IMG/VR virus record: IMGVR_UViG_3300038548_000196
Location: 1-35,952 of that record
Reading direction: 5' to 3' (one strand)
Length of the DNA: 35,952 nucleotides
Source: a virus
Shown here: positions 34,637 to 35,952 of the stretch, one piece after another
Layout: the number at the start of each line of letters is the position of its first letter
Numbering within the stretch: position 1 is the stretch's first letter
Made by a program: the position numbers and the translations under genes
The notes under the pieces: model-generated
Seen by the model: only the letters and a program-made list of their open reading frames with translations
Database searches by the model: none
Told to the model about the DNA's origin: nothing

Positions 34637-35952
34637 ATGACTAATATTGCGATAGATGCAGGCTTTTATCAGAGTTCAGTTTTGCCATTTTCAGCGCAGA
34701 ACTGCGTCAATGTATATCCTGTAAATCCTCAGAATAAAGGCGCTATTAGTGGTGGCTCTTTGTTCTCTACTCCCGGTCTTCAGGAATTATTCCCTGTTGA
34801 CGGTGTTGGTCGCGGATCTATCAAGTTTTTAAGAAATGATGACTTATCAGTAAGGGCTTTAATCCCTGATATTTACATTGTTGCCGGTACTAAGTTATTT
34901 CAAATGACCAGTTTGACCGTTAACCCTGTTGATTTGGGTGTGATAGATGGCACTGACCGCGTAATCATGGCTACAAATGGCTTTGTTATCGCGATCATCG
35001 TACCGGGTGGCAAAGGTTATTTCTTTGATCCTGATACCGGTTTAACTGAAATCACAGATCCTGTATTTGCATCATTCCAAGCTCAACCGGGTGGCGTGAC
35101 AAGCGTTGTATCATTGAATGGCGTGTTTGTTTATACCACCTCAAAAGAGTTCTTTATCGGATCACTATCCACTGATAATAAAGGTAAAGACTTTGACGGG
35201 CTAAGTTTTGCGACTGCTGAAGTTAAGCCAGATGATAATGTTAGGGCCGGTGTTGTTGATAATGAATTACTAATTTTAGGCACTGGATCAGTTCAAAGAT
35301 TTAGAGCAAGCGCAACAGGTTTCTTATTCGCACCAGTATCGGGCGCTACTTTTGACCGTGGATTAATTGCCCGTCATAGTTTTATAGAGTTTGATGATTC
35401 ATTCTTTTATCTTGGAAAGCAAGAGAACGGCGGAGCGGCAATCTTAGAGGCTTCACGGGGCAGAATATCAACTGATGCGATTGATTCAGTTATACAGAAA
35501 TTCACCCAAGAAGAGCTAGAAAGCGTCTTCTCGATGACTTATGAAGAAGATGGGGCTTTATTCATAGCCTTTACCTTTCCTACTACCACTTTTGTTTATG
35601 ATTCGACAGCTTCAAGACTTCAGCAGACTAATATCTGGCACGAAAGAAAGTCAGGCGGCGGGCAATGGCGCGTTAATGACATTATTGACGGATTTAACAG
35701 AAAGATTGTTTTAGATAACTCGGTCGGTCGTATTGGCATTATGGACCGCGATATTTTAGATGAGTACGGCGAAGATATTGAGCGAGAGTTTACCGGGGCA
35801 TTTATCGCGAACGAGGGCCAAGCATTCTTTGGAGATACCTTAGAGCTTAAGACCCAAGCCGGTGTTGGCATTACTCCGACATTACCCGCTAATTCTGATC
35901 AAGACCCAGTTGTTGAAATGCTAGTTTCTGATGATGGCGGCGAAGAGTTTGT
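34637..35952 (+). CDS. P22 gp10-like tail (DNA stabilization) protein, 5' part across the circle join
   Basis: Starts ATG 34637 directly after the previous stop (TAAATG). The frame runs to the window end and continues from base 3 of the window (codon 427 plus), so the protein is 493 aa. Characteristic parts are 'AQNCVNVYPVNPQNKG' (residues about 18-33), a beta-propeller-like repeat pattern ('DIYIVAGTKLFQMTSLTV', 'NGVFVYTTSKEFFIG', 'NELLILGTGSVQRFR'), and 'GGGQWRVNDIIDG'. This matches the P22 packaged-DNA stabilisation protein. It sits between the gp4 adaptor and the tail tip. Confidence 0.85.
   Translation, partial: MTNIAIDAGFYQSSVLPFSAQNCVNVYPVNPQNKGAISGGSLFSTPGLQELFPVDGVGRGSIKFLRNDDLSVRALIPDIYIVAGTKLFQMTSLTVNPVDLGVIDGTDRVIMATNGFVIAIIVPGGKGYFFDPDTGLTEITDPVFASFQAQPGGVTSVVSLNGVFVYTTSKEFFIGSLSTDNKGKDFDGLSFATAEVKPDDNVRAGVVDNELLILGTGSVQRFRASATGFLFAPVSGATFDRGLIARHSFIEFDDSFFYLGKQENGGAAILEASRGRISTDAIDSVIQKFTQEELESVFSMTYEEDGALFIAFTFPTTTFVYDSTASRLQQTNIWHERKSGGGQWRVNDIIDGFNRKIVLDNSVGRIGIMDRDILDEYGEDIEREFTGAFIANEGQAFFGDTLELKTQAGVGITPTLPANSDQDPVVEMLVSDDGGEEF
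35826..35952. repeat. Right copy of the 127-bp exact terminal repeat
   Basis: Identical to bases 1-127. Removing one copy leaves a circle of 35,825 bases in which the gp10-like frame is intact. Confidence 0.95.

Overview
The window is the whole genome of a small double-stranded DNA phage with a P22-like (short-tailed, headful-packaging) virion module. The last 127 bases (35826-35952) repeat the first 127 exactly, and one gene reads in frame across the join. The sequence is therefore a closed circle of 35,825 unique bases opened at an arbitrary point inside the gp10-like tail gene. Very strong Shine-Dalgarno sites of the AAGGGG type, ATGA/TAATG start-stop overlaps and P22-type virion proteins suggest a gammaproteobacterial host, perhaps aquatic. 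The sequence does not name the host. I see no integrase, no full-length CI-type repressor, no tRNA, no CRISPR and no phage DNA polymerase.

Layout. (1) Plus strand, late: from 20993 through the circle join to 7570. Accessory small genes come first (20993-25828). They are followed by small and large terminase, portal, scaffold and P22-type coat (25873-32284), then head and tail completion proteins including gp4-like and gp10-like (32346 to 293). After the join come a gp14-like protein, three ejection proteins in the order of P22 7/20/16, a beta-helix tailspike, and a membrane/coiled-coil protein (290-7570). (2) Minus strand, from 20808 leftward to 13959: many small early genes, a DUF1376-type replication initiator and a DnaB-family helicase. 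(3) A plus-strand island at 11605-13886 with a small regulator and nin-like nuclease genes (YbcO and PD-(D/E)XK). It is bounded by a divergent promoter/operator on the left and a convergent terminator on the right. (4) Minus strand, 11478 leftward to 7567: a single-strand annealing protein, Gp157, SSB, membrane proteins, an M15 peptidase endolysin, and a MazG-like nucleotide pyrophosphatase.

How it may work together. The initiator loads the phage helicase at what look like 11-bp-phased iterons inside its own gene, and the host replisome makes the DNA. SSB, annealing protein and nin-like nucleases would give recombination and concatemers. The terminase then packages these by headful, with P22-style portal, scaffold and coat. 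Late transcription appears to start at an extended -10 promoter near 20918 and meet a terminator about 60 bases later. This arrangement resembles lambda/P22 PR'-tR' and suggests an antitermination switch.

No stretch longer than 300 bases lacks a gene. The longest gaps are 20809-20992 (bidirectional control region) and 22045-22231 (structured, possible noncoding RNA). The most interesting non-coding elements are the leader of the replication initiator (17742-17840), the iteron-like repeats (17371-17591), the tandem hairpins before the scaffold gene (30114-30160), and the structured gap at 22090-22206.
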